Assembly: GCF_003051055.1 (NCBI RefSeq)
Contig: NZ_QAON01000014.1
Span: forward strand, 40,490 to 104,489
DNA: 64,000 bases
Source: Agitococcus lubricus
GTDB lineage: Bacteria; Pseudomonadota; Gammaproteobacteria; Pseudomonadales; Moraxellaceae
Direction of reading: 5' to 3'
The translations under genes were made by a program, and so were the position numbers. Shown here piece after piece: positions 35,624-43,837 of this stretch. The first letter of the stretch is position 1; every line of letters starts with the position of its first letter. A model generated the notes under the pieces. That model made no database searches, was not told the DNA's origin, and was given only the letters and a program-made list of their open reading frames with translations.

Positions 35624-35806
35624 AACATACTCTTTTTATCTGTATGGGGACTGACGGGCTAATGACTTAAATACGTCAGACCGATGTATCTTAAAAATAA
35701 TCACTTAGTCAATCAGTAGTGGCTTAAGTGGATTTATGACGATTGTAAAATAAAAAAGTGTTGTTATTGGCGCGTGAATACGAAAAAAAGAGAAGGAGTG
35801 GTAACA

Positions 35807-35830
35807 AATCATCTCATTAGATGATTTTTT
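35807..35830 (+). terminator. AT-rich hairpin with T-run
   Basis: AATCATCT / AGATGATT around CATT, followed by TTTT on the plus strand. No plus-strand gene ends nearby, so it may be fortuitous. Confidence 0.3.
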
Positions 35831-35854
35831 CAACAAATTATGAGGGGCAGCAAA

Positions 35855-35882
35855 TAGCAAAGCTCCCAAACGGGTTGGGAGC
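35855..35882 (-). terminator. Terminator after hslU
   Basis: Stem GCTCCCAA / TTGGGAGC, 17 bp after the hslU stop, followed on the minus strand by TTTGCT. It ends the hslVU operon. Confidence 0.65.
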
Positions 35883-35898
35883 AGAGACAAATACTCGC

Positions 35899-37260
35899 TT
35901 AGAGAATAAAACGGCTAAGGTCTTCGTTTTGCACTAAGTTACCGAGTTGCTTGTCGACATCATCAGCCGTCAAAATCAAGACATCACCTTGACGTTCGCT
36001 GCCTAAGTCGGTTGCGTTATAAGAAATTTCTTCTAATAAACGCTCTAAGACGGTATGTAATCGACGCGCACCAATATTTTCAGTCCGTTCATTGACTTCA
36101 AAGGCAATTTCCGCCAAGCGTTTAATACAATCTGGGCTAAATTCAATTGGCAGGCCTTCTGTATTTAAGAGTGCCTTATATTGCTCGGTTAAGGAAAAAT
36201 GGGGCTCGGTTAAGATGCGTTCAAAGTCGGACGGCGTAAGCGCATTTAATTCAACACGAATCGGTAAACGGCCTTGTAATTCAGGAATCAGGTCAGAGGG
36301 TTTAGCCAAATGAAATGCACCTGATGCAATAAATAAAATATGGTCAGTTTTTACCATACCGTATTTCGTATTGACGGTAGAACCTTCAATTAAAGGCAAT
36401 AGGTCGCGTTGTACGCCTTCGCGCGAGACATCGCCACCACCATGTGATTCACCACGACGACAGACTTTGTCTATCTCATCAATAAAGACAATACCGTTTT
36501 GCTCCACAGACTCTAAGGCTTTACTTTTGATGTCTTCTTCATTGACTAATTTACTCGCTTCTTCTTCTTTTAGACGCTGGCGAGCTTCTTTGATTGTAAT
36601 ACGTTTGTGGGTTTTACGTTCTTTACTGATGTTGCTGAACATACTTTGTAGCTGATTAGCCATATCCTCCATGCCTGGAGGCGCCATAATATCAACCCCC
36701 ATCGGTGCTTGACTCATTTCCACTTCAATTTCACGGTCGTCTAGTTCGCCTGCTTGTAGTTTACGTCTAAATAACTGACGTGTGGCGGTGTCGGTTTTTT
36801 CAGTATGAACCGTGTCTTTATCCCATTCGTTTTGCGTGGTGCGGGCAGGGCGGAGGAGTGCATCTAAAATCCGTTCTTCTGCTGCTTCTTCAGCCCGAAA
36901 ATCGGATTTTTCCATGGCTGAGGCACGTTCGTTTTTAATGGCAACTTCCATTAAGTCTCGGATAATGGTTTCTACATCCCGTCCAACATAACCGACTTCG
37001 GTAAATTTAGTCGCTTCGACTTTCAAAAAAGGGGCATTAGCGAGTTTGGCTAAACGACGTGCGATTTCTGTTTTGCCTACACCCGTTGGGCCAATCATCA
37101 AAATATTTTTGGGAGTGATTTCGTGGCGTTGTTGGTCATTCAGTTGCATGCGGCGCCAACGATTACGTAACGCCAGTGCGACCGCACGTTTAGCCGCATC
37201 TTGGCCAATAATATGACGGTCAAGTTCGTGCACAATTTCGCGCGGGGTCATCGTACTCAT
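35899..37260 (-). CDS. hslU: ATP-dependent protease ATPase subunit HslU (ClpY)
   Basis: A 453-residue AAA+ unfoldase that forms a hexamer and feeds proteins into the HslV peptidase. Walker [10 protein letters not shown] lies at 57-65, Walker [11 protein letters not shown] near 258-267, and the GYVGRDVE pore-loop region near 92-99. The I-domain (about 110-240) is inserted between them as is usual. The C-terminus ends DLSRFIL, the tail that docks into HslV. It lies 10 bp downstream of hslV on the same strand, forming the standard two-gene operon. Confidence 0.98.
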   Translation of the reverse strand: MSTMTPREIVHELDRHIIGQDAAKRAVALALRNRWRRMQLNDQQRHEITPKNILMIGPTGVGKTEIARRLAKLANAPFLKVEATKFTEVGYVGRDVETIIRDLMEVAIKNERASAMEKSDFRAEEAAEERILDALLRPARTTQNEWDKDTVHTEKTDTATRQLFRRKLQAGELDDREIEVEMSQAPMGVDIMAPPGMEDMANQLQSMFSNISKERKTHKRITIKEARQRLKEEEASKLVNEEDIKSKALESVEQNGIVFIDEIDKVCRRGESHGGGDVSREGVQRDLLPLIEGSTVNTKYGMVKTDHILFIASGAFHLAKPSDLIPELQGRLPIRVELNALTPSDFERILTEPHFSLTEQYKALLNTEGLPIEFSPDCIKRLAEIAFEVNERTENIGARRLHTVLERLLEEISYNATDLGSERQGDVLILTADDVDKQLGNLVQNEDLSRFIL

Positions 37261-37270
37261 GGTTGCTTCC

Positions 37271-37795
37271 TTAAAACTTTAGGACTTCAATAATGTGATT
37301 GTGATTGCTATAGACACAGATATCGCCTGCAATTTGTAAACTCTTTTTGGCAATTGCTTCGGCATCTAAGTCCGTGTTGTCGCTCAATGCACGGGCGGCC
37401 GCGAGCGCATAATTGCCCCCTGAACCAATGGCTAACACCCCGTGCTCAGGCTCTAAGACATCGCCTGTCCCCGTAATGATAAAAGAGGCTTGTTTGTCTG
37501 CTACTATGAGCATAGCTTCTAAACGACGCAGTGTGCGGTCAGTACGCCAGTCTTTTGCCAACTCAACCGCAGAACGAATTAAATTACCACCGTGCTTTTC
37601 GAGTTTGGCTTCAAAATGGTCAAATAAGGTAAAAGCATCGGCTGTACCGCCTGCAAAGCCTGCTAAGACTTGGTTATGATATAAACGTCTGACCTTGCGT
37701 GCGGTGCCTTTAATCACGGTGTTTCCCAAAGAAACTTGGCCGTCGCCACCCAATGCTACGCTGTTATTGCGGCGTACACAGACTATGGTTGTCAT
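37271..37795 (-). CDS. hslV: ATP-dependent protease peptidase subunit HslV (ClpQ)
   Basis: A 174-residue threonine peptidase forming a double hexamer capped by HslU. Removal of the initiator Met exposes the catalytic Thr of TTIVCVRRN. For that reason the second of two adjacent ATG codons (37795) is chosen: it is followed directly by Thr-Thr, and AGGA stands six nt upstream of it. Other signatures are [14 protein letters not shown] at 18-31 and [14 protein letters not shown] at about 122-135. A possible heat-shock promoter precedes it. Confidence 0.97.
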   Translation of the reverse strand: MTTIVCVRRNNSVALGGDGQVSLGNTVIKGTARKVRRLYHNQVLAGFAGGTADAFTLFDHFEAKLEKHGGNLIRSAVELAKDWRTDRTLRRLEAMLIVADKQASFIITGTGDVLEPEHGVLAIGSGGNYALAAARALSDNTDLDAEAIAKKSLQIAGDICVYSNHNHIIEVLKF

Positions 37796-37829
37796 CATGC
37801 GTCCTGAAAGTATGAAGTATTGGCTAAAG

Positions 37830-37856
37830 GTGTGGGCAAAAAATGAAATTTCAATG
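37830..37856 (-). promoter_or_regulatory. Possible sigma-32 heat-shock promoter of hslVU
   Basis: On the minus strand CATTGAAA and GCCCACAC are separated by about 12 bases. This resembles the CTTGAAA / CCCCATNT consensus of sigma-32, about 40-60 bp upstream of hslV. The -10 match is only partial. hslVU is heat-shock controlled in other gammaproteobacteria, which supports the reading. Confidence 0.4.
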
Positions 37857-37991
37857 TTTAGAGATGCGATTTATTGGAACTTTTGAGGACGATGACTAAC
37901 AGCATAATGCTTAACATAATAGGCATAGTCTGGTAATGATTTATACAATTATCTCGTCCAAAAATAGTATAAAATCAAGGTGTTAGTGCAT

Positions 37992-38345
37992 ATGACGATT
38001 CAACGATTACACGTAGCGACTCGCTATAGCGAAGCAGCCATTTGTCAGGGGGTGGTTTATTTGGCAGGCCAAGTGCCGAATGACGTCACTCAAGATATAG
38101 AAGGGCAAACCGCCGAAGTATTAGCGATGATTGATGGGTTATTGGCGCAAGCAGGAAGTAGTAAAGATAATTTGTTAACAGTGACTATTTATTTAAGTGA
38201 TATGGCCGATTATGCAGGCATGAATAAGGTGTGGGATGCGTGGTTAAATCAAGGATTTGCACCACCGCGTGCTTGTGTGCAAACGGCTTTGGCAAATCCT
38301 GAATGGAAAGTTGAGATTGTCGTGGTGGCGGCGCAGATAGGTTGA
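37992..38345 (+). CDS. RidA-family (YjgF/YER057c/UK114) protein
   Basis: A 117-residue Rid-family protein. Family members form trimers and hydrolyse reactive enamines and imines produced by pyridoxal phosphate enzymes. Visible features are AAICQGVVYLAGQVP at about 14-28, LLTVTIYLSDMADY at about 61-74, and the C-terminal APPRACVQTALANPEWKVEIVVVAA, which contains the conserved Arg of RidA (PPRACVQ). The usual Glu of the archetype is at the end of the WKVEI segment. The ATG at 37992 is preferred over the GTG at 37980. It is divergent from hslV. Confidence 0.9.
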   Translation: MTIQRLHVATRYSEAAICQGVVYLAGQVPNDVTQDIEGQTAEVLAMIDGLLAQAGSSKDNLLTVTIYLSDMADYAGMNKVWDAWLNQGFAPPRACVQTALANPEWKVEIVVVAAQIG

Positions 38346-38366
38346 TTGAGCGAAGTCGAAATCAAC
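38341..38366 (+). repeat. Hairpin repeat (TGAGCG-AGTCGAA family)
   Basis: GTTGAT-TGAGCGAAGTCGAA-ATCAAC, overlapping the last codons of the ridA-like gene. The arms are the same as in the copy at 17181. Confidence 0.7.
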
Positions 38367-38375
38367 ATATAAGAA

Positions 38376-38395
38376 CCCTTCGACTACGCTCAGGG
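38376..38395 (-). repeat. Hairpin repeat (TGAGCG-AGTCGAA family), inverted
   Basis: CCCT-TCGACTACGCTC-AGGG, the reverse complement of the core with different arms, ten bases after the previous unit. Confidence 0.7.
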
Positions 38396-38421
38396 AACGC
38401 TTTTCGCTGGTTGAGCGGTGG

Positions 38422-38443
38422 TCATTGAGCGCAGCCGAAGTGA
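38422..38443 (+). repeat. Hairpin repeat (TGAGCG-AGTCGAA family)
   Basis: TCAT-TGAGCGCAGCCGAAG-TGA, the third unit in a 105-bp cluster between ridA and the flotillin gene. Confidence 0.6.
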
Positions 38444-38467
38444 GTCGAAGCCAAATACAGTAATCAC

Positions 38468-40159
38468 TTATTCTGTTTTAGATTCGACCTGATTCAACAA
38501 GCCATTAACCAATCCTTGAGGACTACCTCCCGACAAGCCAACTTCCTGCATTAACTGGTCAATCAGTGGTGCTTGAGCACGATAACGTAAGGCACTAGCA
38601 ACCACTTGTTCGCTTAAATTGCCATTGCTAACAGGTGTACTTTCGCCGTTAATTGTTGAACTTCCACCATTTGCCCCATTAATGCCTTCAATTTGAATAA
38701 TCTTAATGCCATCAATTTGCTCCAAAGGCTTAACCGATTGCTCAATAATTTTGGGTAATTCTTTAATTAACAACATTTTAACTTGCATCGCAATTAACTC
38801 AGGCGATAAAGTATTGTCAGCTTCGTTAATCATGCGTTTACCATCCGCTTCAGCAGCATATTTCGCGCGAATACCTTCGGCACGAATCCTATCAGCTTCT
38901 GCTTCAGCAGTGGCCTGCGTTTGTAACGATTCAGCTTTGGCTTTAGCTGCATCACGGTCAGCTTCAGCTGCCACAGTAATACCAATCGCATCTTGTTCGG
39001 CTTTTTTGCGTGCTTCGACCAATTGAATAGACTTTTCCCGTTCAGCAACGGCTAATTGACGAGAGGTAACAACAGATTCTTCCGCTTTAACCGCTTCTGC
39101 ACGTGCTTGGTCAGCTTCGGCTTTGGCTACTGATTCATCACGGCTTTTGCCTGCAATCTCAATGTTGGTCGCTTGTTGAGCAATTTGAATAGCTTTATCT
39201 TTTTCGATTTTGGCAATGGTGACTTTGCGTTCGGCTTCAACTTCTTGCTCTTTAATGGTTCGTTCAGCGGCAATACGCGAAGTATCTGTTTGTTGTTTGG
39301 CAGCAATTTGTGCTTGTTGTGATTCACGTTGTCTGTCGGCTTGTTGTGCTGCAATTTCAGCCGCTTGTTGTGCTTTACGGGTTTCAATTTCCCGTTCTTG
39401 GGCAAGTTTAGCAAATTCGTTTTGTTGTTCAATTTCAAGCTGTTGACGATTAGCTTCTAGGTTTTTAGTCGCAATAGACACAGCCGTTTCTTGTTCAATG
39501 TTATTACGTTCTTTACGACGATTTTCGGTTTGTTCGGTTAAACGAGTTAAACCTTCGGCATCAAACGCATTTTGTGGGTCAAAGTATTCCACTTTGGTTT
39601 GGTTAAAGTGGGTGAGGGAGGAGCTTTCTAGTTCCAAACCGTTTTTAGCTAAGTCTTCAACCACAATGGATTGCACGCTTTGCACAAAACGAGAACGATG
39701 TTCGTGCATTTCGGCCATATCCATTTGTGCCGCACACGCACGTAAGGCAGCGACAAATTTACCTTCAATTAATGTGCGTAATTCATTGGCATTAAGTGTT
39801 CTTGCGCCCAAGGTTTGAGCGGCTGCGGCAATGGCTTCTTCGGTAGGGTTAACACGCACATAAAATTCGACACCCACATCGACGCGCATTTTATCTTTGG
39901 TAATTAACGATTCTTGTTTTTCACGTTTGACTTCCAAACGTAATGTATTCATGTTCACCCAAATAATTTCATGCAGTACAGGTAACACTAATGCACCGCC
40001 ATTCATAATCACCGCTTGACCACCAAAACCTGTACGCACAAAACTTTGTTCTTTGGTCGAGCGTTTATAGAGGCGAGCAATAATCACCCCGATAATAATT
40101 AGCGCAAATAAAATAACGCCACAGATAATTAAATAACTAATTAAATTTCCCAGATTCAT
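38468..40159 (-). CDS. yqiK: Flotillin-family inner-membrane protein (YqiK-like)
   Basis: A 563-residue flotillin. One N-terminal membrane helix (about 7-29) precedes the SPFH domain (about 35-200). A long coiled coil (about 205-440), extremely rich in Ala, Glu, Gln, Lys and Arg, follows, and the end is Gly/Ser/Asn-rich. Bacterial flotillins form mobile oligomers marking ordered membrane regions. It is cotranscribed with the YqiJ/NfeD-type gene immediately upstream, the stop TAA directly followed by the ATG of this gene. That pairing of NfeD-like protein plus flotillin is usual. Confidence 0.93.
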   Translation of the reverse strand: MNLGNLISYLIICGVILFALIIIGVIIARLYKRSTKEQSFVRTGFGGQAVIMNGGALVLPVLHEIIWVNMNTLRLEVKREKQESLITKDKMRVDVGVEFYVRVNPTEEAIAAAAQTLGARTLNANELRTLIEGKFVAALRACAAQMDMAEMHEHRSRFVQSVQSIVVEDLAKNGLELESSSLTHFNQTKVEYFDPQNAFDAEGLTRLTEQTENRRKERNNIEQETAVSIATKNLEANRQQLEIEQQNEFAKLAQEREIETRKAQQAAEIAAQQADRQRESQQAQIAAKQQTDTSRIAAERTIKEQEVEAERKVTIAKIEKDKAIQIAQQATNIEIAGKSRDESVAKAEADQARAEAVKAEESVVTSRQLAVAEREKSIQLVEARKKAEQDAIGITVAAEADRDAAKAKAESLQTQATAEAEADRIRAEGIRAKYAAEADGKRMINEADNTLSPELIAMQVKMLLIKELPKIIEQSVKPLEQIDGIKIIQIEGINGANGGSSTINGESTPVSNGNLSEQVVASALRYRAQAPLIDQLMQEVGLSGGSPQGLVNGLLNQVESKTE

Positions 40160-40816
40160 TTATTGTTGGCTCCGTGTTTTAGCAAGTAAATAATCAATAT
40201 TGGGGACAACGCGATAAATTTCGCCATCTTGGCGAATAATTAACGCGGTTGAGCCTTCGTTAAAGCTGTAGTCGGCCTCGTCAGGTTCAACCATGACATA
40301 ATGCATTTGCCCAAATTGATCTTGAAATTTAGCTTCGGCAGGCTGCCCCAATTGAGCATGACCTGTGGTAATGGTCACTGTTTGACCAATAAAGCTATTT
40401 TTAGAAATGGATTGCGTTTCGTCTTTAGGCAGATATTTATGCACTAAACGTCCACCAATATTCATGTGATAGAGTCCAATGATAGTGCTTGGTACAGCAA
40501 TTACTCCTGCATGACTAAAGCCACCCAAAAATTGAGCGGCAAAATGTTGCAAAATAACACCACTCAGGCCAAAGCCTAAGAGGAATAAAATCAACAAGAT
40601 AAGTAGGGGAGCGCGGCCAATTTGCAACCAGCCTAAGACACTATGACTAGCATCTAAATCCACATGAACATCGGGGTGATGTAGGTCAGGCAAACCATGA
40701 TGTGTAGAAAAACTAAAACCTAAGACTAAGCTAATAATTTCGATAATGCCTAAGCCAAACATCAGCATTAGGGCAAGGCTAAACGGGGCAACCCCATCAG
40801 CAAACAACCAATCCAT
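40160..40816 (-). CDS. yqiJ: YqiJ-like NfeD/OB-fold membrane protein
   Basis: A 218-residue inner-membrane protein with helices at about 10-38, 68-95 and 98-118, followed by a soluble C-terminal domain (about 135-205) expected to be an OB fold (FIGQTVTITTGHAQLGQPAEA, MHYVMVEPDEADYSF). The arrangement matches YqiJ, the usual partner of the flotillin YqiK. The two genes abut, so they are translated together. The promoter must lie in the 40817-40965 gap. Confidence 0.88.
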   Translation of the reverse strand: MDWLFADGVAPFSLALMLMFGLGIIEIISLVLGFSFSTHHGLPDLHHPDVHVDLDASHSVLGWLQIGRAPLLILLILFLLGFGLSGVILQHFAAQFLGGFSHAGVIAVPSTIIGLYHMNIGGRLVHKYLPKDETQSISKNSFIGQTVTITTGHAQLGQPAEAKFQDQFGQMHYVMVEPDEADYSFNEGSTALIIRQDGEIYRVVPNIDYLLAKTRSQQ

Positions 40817-40965
40817 CGTGATACTCGTATTATTTATATCGTATAAGAAGTTTTATACGCTTATATTCGATGGATAGTATGAATAAATAAGATGCGCTGC
40901 AAGTAAAAATCGCGATATAGGGAGAGAGTTGAGAGTTTTGATTACTCTTGTGAATGAGGTGATAT

Positions 40966-41853
40966 TTACTTAGCCTTGACCATTAAATTATCAATGCCTT
41001 CGCCGCGTAAAGTGCCACTCGCGGCGACGGCTTTCTCTTTGCCATTAAACGGGCCTACCACGACACGATACCAGTCTTCACCGGGTTTGACCGTGACTTT
41101 TTGTACTTTGACGGGTAAACCAGACATCATAATTTCGGCACGACGACGGTCGGCTTCGGCAGAGTTTTTGAAAGAGCCTGCTTGTAGGTTGTAACGGGTT
41201 TTATCTTTATTTTCTGCCTCTTTCGCTTGGTTTTCTTGCGTTTTTTGGGCAGTCGCTTTAGCTTCTTTGTCTTTATTGGTTTTATCTTGTGCTAGTTTTT
41301 CGGCTTTAGCTTTTTCTTTTTGTTTATCTTCGGCCTTAGTTTTTTCGGTTTTTTCAGTTTTGTGACTACGTTCAGTGTTAGCGGTGACAGACTTTTTGTT
41401 GTCAGCATCAAGAGATGTTGGTTTTTCAGCACTTTTTGCATTCTCTATTGGCGTTTTTTGAGTCTCCATGACGGGCTTAGAGGGCTGATTGGTGGACGTT
41501 TTAGCAGTGGGGGTGTCGGACTCTTTAGGCAATGCCGATTCGGGTGTCGAGACTTTTTGACTGGGTAATAAGGTATAAAAGTCAAAACGTGGCTCACCTG
41601 TAGGGGTGGCGTTAGCGGCGGAGGTAGTCGTTTCTGGCATGGCCACAGGTGCAGGTTTTTGTACGGGTTTCCAAGGTTGCCATAAATACAAAACAAATGC
41701 CCCAAACAAACCTACAGCCACCCCAAACCCGACCAGCAACCAGCTCGGTAATAATCCTTGTGTCGAGGGTGTCGAGGGCGTGACGCTTTTAGCTATGTTG
41801 CGTGTTGCGCCTTGGGGTTTCTTTTTGCCGTACTTAAACACAATATGCCTCAT
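40966..41853 (-). CDS. SPOR-domain protein (FtsN-like, argS-associated)
   Basis: A 295-residue bitopic inner-membrane protein. A short basic N-terminus (FKYGKKKP) is followed by one helix (about 36-58, SWLLVGFGVAVGLFGAFVLY) and a long linker rich in Lys, Ala, Thr and Glu. A C-terminal SPOR domain (about 220-295) carries YNLQAGSFKNSAEADRRRAE and WYRVVVGPFNGKEKA. SPOR domains bind denuded glycan at the division septum. Its position after argS agrees with the FtsN-like proteins of many gammaproteobacteria. The ATG at 41853 is preferred to a GTG at 41880. Confidence 0.85.
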   Translation of the reverse strand: MRHIVFKYGKKKPQGATRNIAKSVTPSTPSTQGLLPSWLLVGFGVAVGLFGAFVLYLWQPWKPVQKPAPVAMPETTTSAANATPTGEPRFDFYTLLPSQKVSTPESALPKESDTPTAKTSTNQPSKPVMETQKTPIENAKSAEKPTSLDADNKKSVTANTERSHKTEKTEKTKAEDKQKEKAKAEKLAQDKTNKDKEAKATAQKTQENQAKEAENKDKTRYNLQAGSFKNSAEADRRRAEIMMSGLPVKVQKVTVKPGEDWYRVVVGPFNGKEKAVAASGTLRGEGIDNLMVKAK

Positions 41854-41961
41854 CGCTGTTAGGGGGAAATTGTCCCCCACAAATTACAAGCTCATTATAC
41901 AAAGCCTTATCCTGTTGCTCGTGCGAATAGTCTAACAACACAACAAAGGTTGGCTTGGCGT

Positions 41962-43743
41962 TTACATTTTTTCGGGTGCAGAAACGCCTAAAAGTTGTAA
42001 ACCATTGGCCAACACTTGTTTAACGGCCAAACTTAAGAACAACCGCGCTTGACGAATTTGCGCGTCATCATGTAACACCATGTGGTCGTTATACCAGCCA
42101 TGAAACTGACTGGCTAAATCTTTTAAGTAGTTTGAAACATGGTGCGGCTCATACGCTACGGCGGCTTGTTGTAATACCTCAGGGTAAGCGGCGAGTTTTT
42201 TTACTAAGTCCCGTTCGACTTCTAAACTCAGTGCAGATAAAGCCTCTTGCCCCTCGGCAATACTAAAACGTAGACCTTTTTCTTGCAGTTTATCAAACAC
42301 ACGGCAAATACGCGCATGTGCATATTGAATATAATACACAGGGTTATCTTTACTTTGTGATTTAGCTAAATCTAAATCAAAATCAATATGTTGTTCGCTC
42401 TTACGGGTAATATAATAAAAACGAGCCGCATCATTACCCACTTCGTCACGCAGTTCGCGTAGCGTAATAAATTGTCCCGAACGCGAGGACATTTGTACTT
42501 GTTCACTGCCGCGCCATAAGGTGACAAACTGTACTAACAATACGTCTAATTTATTGGCATCTAAACCTAAAGCCGTAATCGCCGCTTTAACCCGTGTAAT
42601 ATAGCCGTGGTGGTCTGCACCCCAAATATTGACGATTTTGTCTAAACCACGTTCGTATTTGTTTAAGTGATAGGCAATGTCAGAAGCAAAGTAGGTGGCT
42701 TGACCATTATCACGGACAACAACACGGTCTTTTTCATCACCAAAGTCGGTGGATTTAAACCATAACGCGCCACCTTTCTCATAAATAAAACCATTATCTT
42801 GTAAGCGTTTAACGACTTTATCAATTGAGCCATCATCCGCTAAGGTCTTTTCGGAGAACCATTGGTCGTAGCTAACGCCAAAGCCTGCTAAATCGTCTTT
42901 AATATCATCTAAAATGCTATCTAAGGCAGCACGGAAAAACACGTTATAGCCTTCTGCCCCTAACACGCGACGGCTGTTATCAATTAAGCCATCAATATGG
43001 GCTTCTTTATCCCCACTGATAACCTCGCCAGCGTCATTTTTGACTTCATCGGCAGGAACGTCCATAAAAATGGCGTTAATATCATGTTGCCATTGTGTGC
43101 CATGTGCTGAAATGACTGTTTTGGCAATATCAAAAATATAGTCGCCTTTGTAACCATTGGAAGGAAACTTAAATTCTGCGCCATTAAGCTGCAAATAACG
43201 CAAGAAGGTACTGGTGGCTAAAATAGCCATCTGACGACCAGCATCGTTCACATAGTATTCACGTTCAACCTGATAACCAATGGCTTCCAATAAGTTGGCA
43301 ACGGTCATGCCATAAGCTGCGCCACGACCATGACCCACGTGTAGTGAAGACGTGGGATTTGCCGAGACAAATTCTACTTGTATTTTTTGTTGTTGACCGT
43401 ATTGGCTGCGACCGAATTGGTGTTGTTGCTCAAGAATAGTATTTAATACGGCAAACTCAGCTTGGGCTGGTAAATAAAAATTGATAAAACCTGGCCCTGC
43501 AATCTCAATTTTACTAATGATTGTATTGTGTGGGAGCGCATCAACAATTTTTTGTGCTAGGTCGCGTGGTTTTAAGCCTGCTGCTTTGGCGGCTACCATG
43601 GCCAAATTACTCGCCCAGTCGCCGTGACTATTATCGCGGGTACGTTCTAAGGTGCTTTTGTTCACCCAATCAATGGGGATGACTTGTTGTTGCTGTAATT
43701 GCTGTAGCGCGGAGTCTAATAAGGCTTGGAGCTGATTTTTCAT
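41962..43743 (-). CDS. argS: Arginyl-tRNA synthetase
   Basis: A 593-residue class I synthetase charging tRNA-Arg. The N-terminal additional domain (about 1-105) is followed by the HIGH-type motif HVGHGRGA (preceded by SANPTSSL, near 132-147). The catalytic fold contains WGADHHGYITRV near 350-361, and MSSRSGQF near 384-391 stands where other synthetases have KMSKS. A helical anticodon-binding DALR domain forms the last 120 residues. It starts with the ATG at 43743 and is followed after about 110 bp by the SPOR gene, and preceded by priA. Confidence 0.98.
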   Translation of the reverse strand: MKNQLQALLDSALQQLQQQQVIPIDWVNKSTLERTRDNSHGDWASNLAMVAAKAAGLKPRDLAQKIVDALPHNTIISKIEIAGPGFINFYLPAQAEFAVLNTILEQQHQFGRSQYGQQQKIQVEFVSANPTSSLHVGHGRGAAYGMTVANLLEAIGYQVEREYYVNDAGRQMAILATSTFLRYLQLNGAEFKFPSNGYKGDYIFDIAKTVISAHGTQWQHDINAIFMDVPADEVKNDAGEVISGDKEAHIDGLIDNSRRVLGAEGYNVFFRAALDSILDDIKDDLAGFGVSYDQWFSEKTLADDGSIDKVVKRLQDNGFIYEKGGALWFKSTDFGDEKDRVVVRDNGQATYFASDIAYHLNKYERGLDKIVNIWGADHHGYITRVKAAITALGLDANKLDVLLVQFVTLWRGSEQVQMSSRSGQFITLRELRDEVGNDAARFYYITRKSEQHIDFDLDLAKSQSKDNPVYYIQYAHARICRVFDKLQEKGLRFSIAEGQEALSALSLEVERDLVKKLAAYPEVLQQAAVAYEPHHVSNYLKDLASQFHGWYNDHMVLHDDAQIRQARLFLSLAVKQVLANGLQLLGVSAPEKM

Positions 43744-43837
43744 AGCAGGCTAAACGGGGTAATTAAAAACAAGTTGTCGATTCTACCGAAATTTTCGCTA
43801 ATGTTAATAAAATTGTTGGACAACTTGTAGGGATTTC

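Noticed and set aside
17181..38443. CRISPR array reading of the repeated TGAGCG-AGTCGAA units
   Set aside because: The units are widely scattered, in both orientations, with different arms and no regular spacers, and no cas gene is present.
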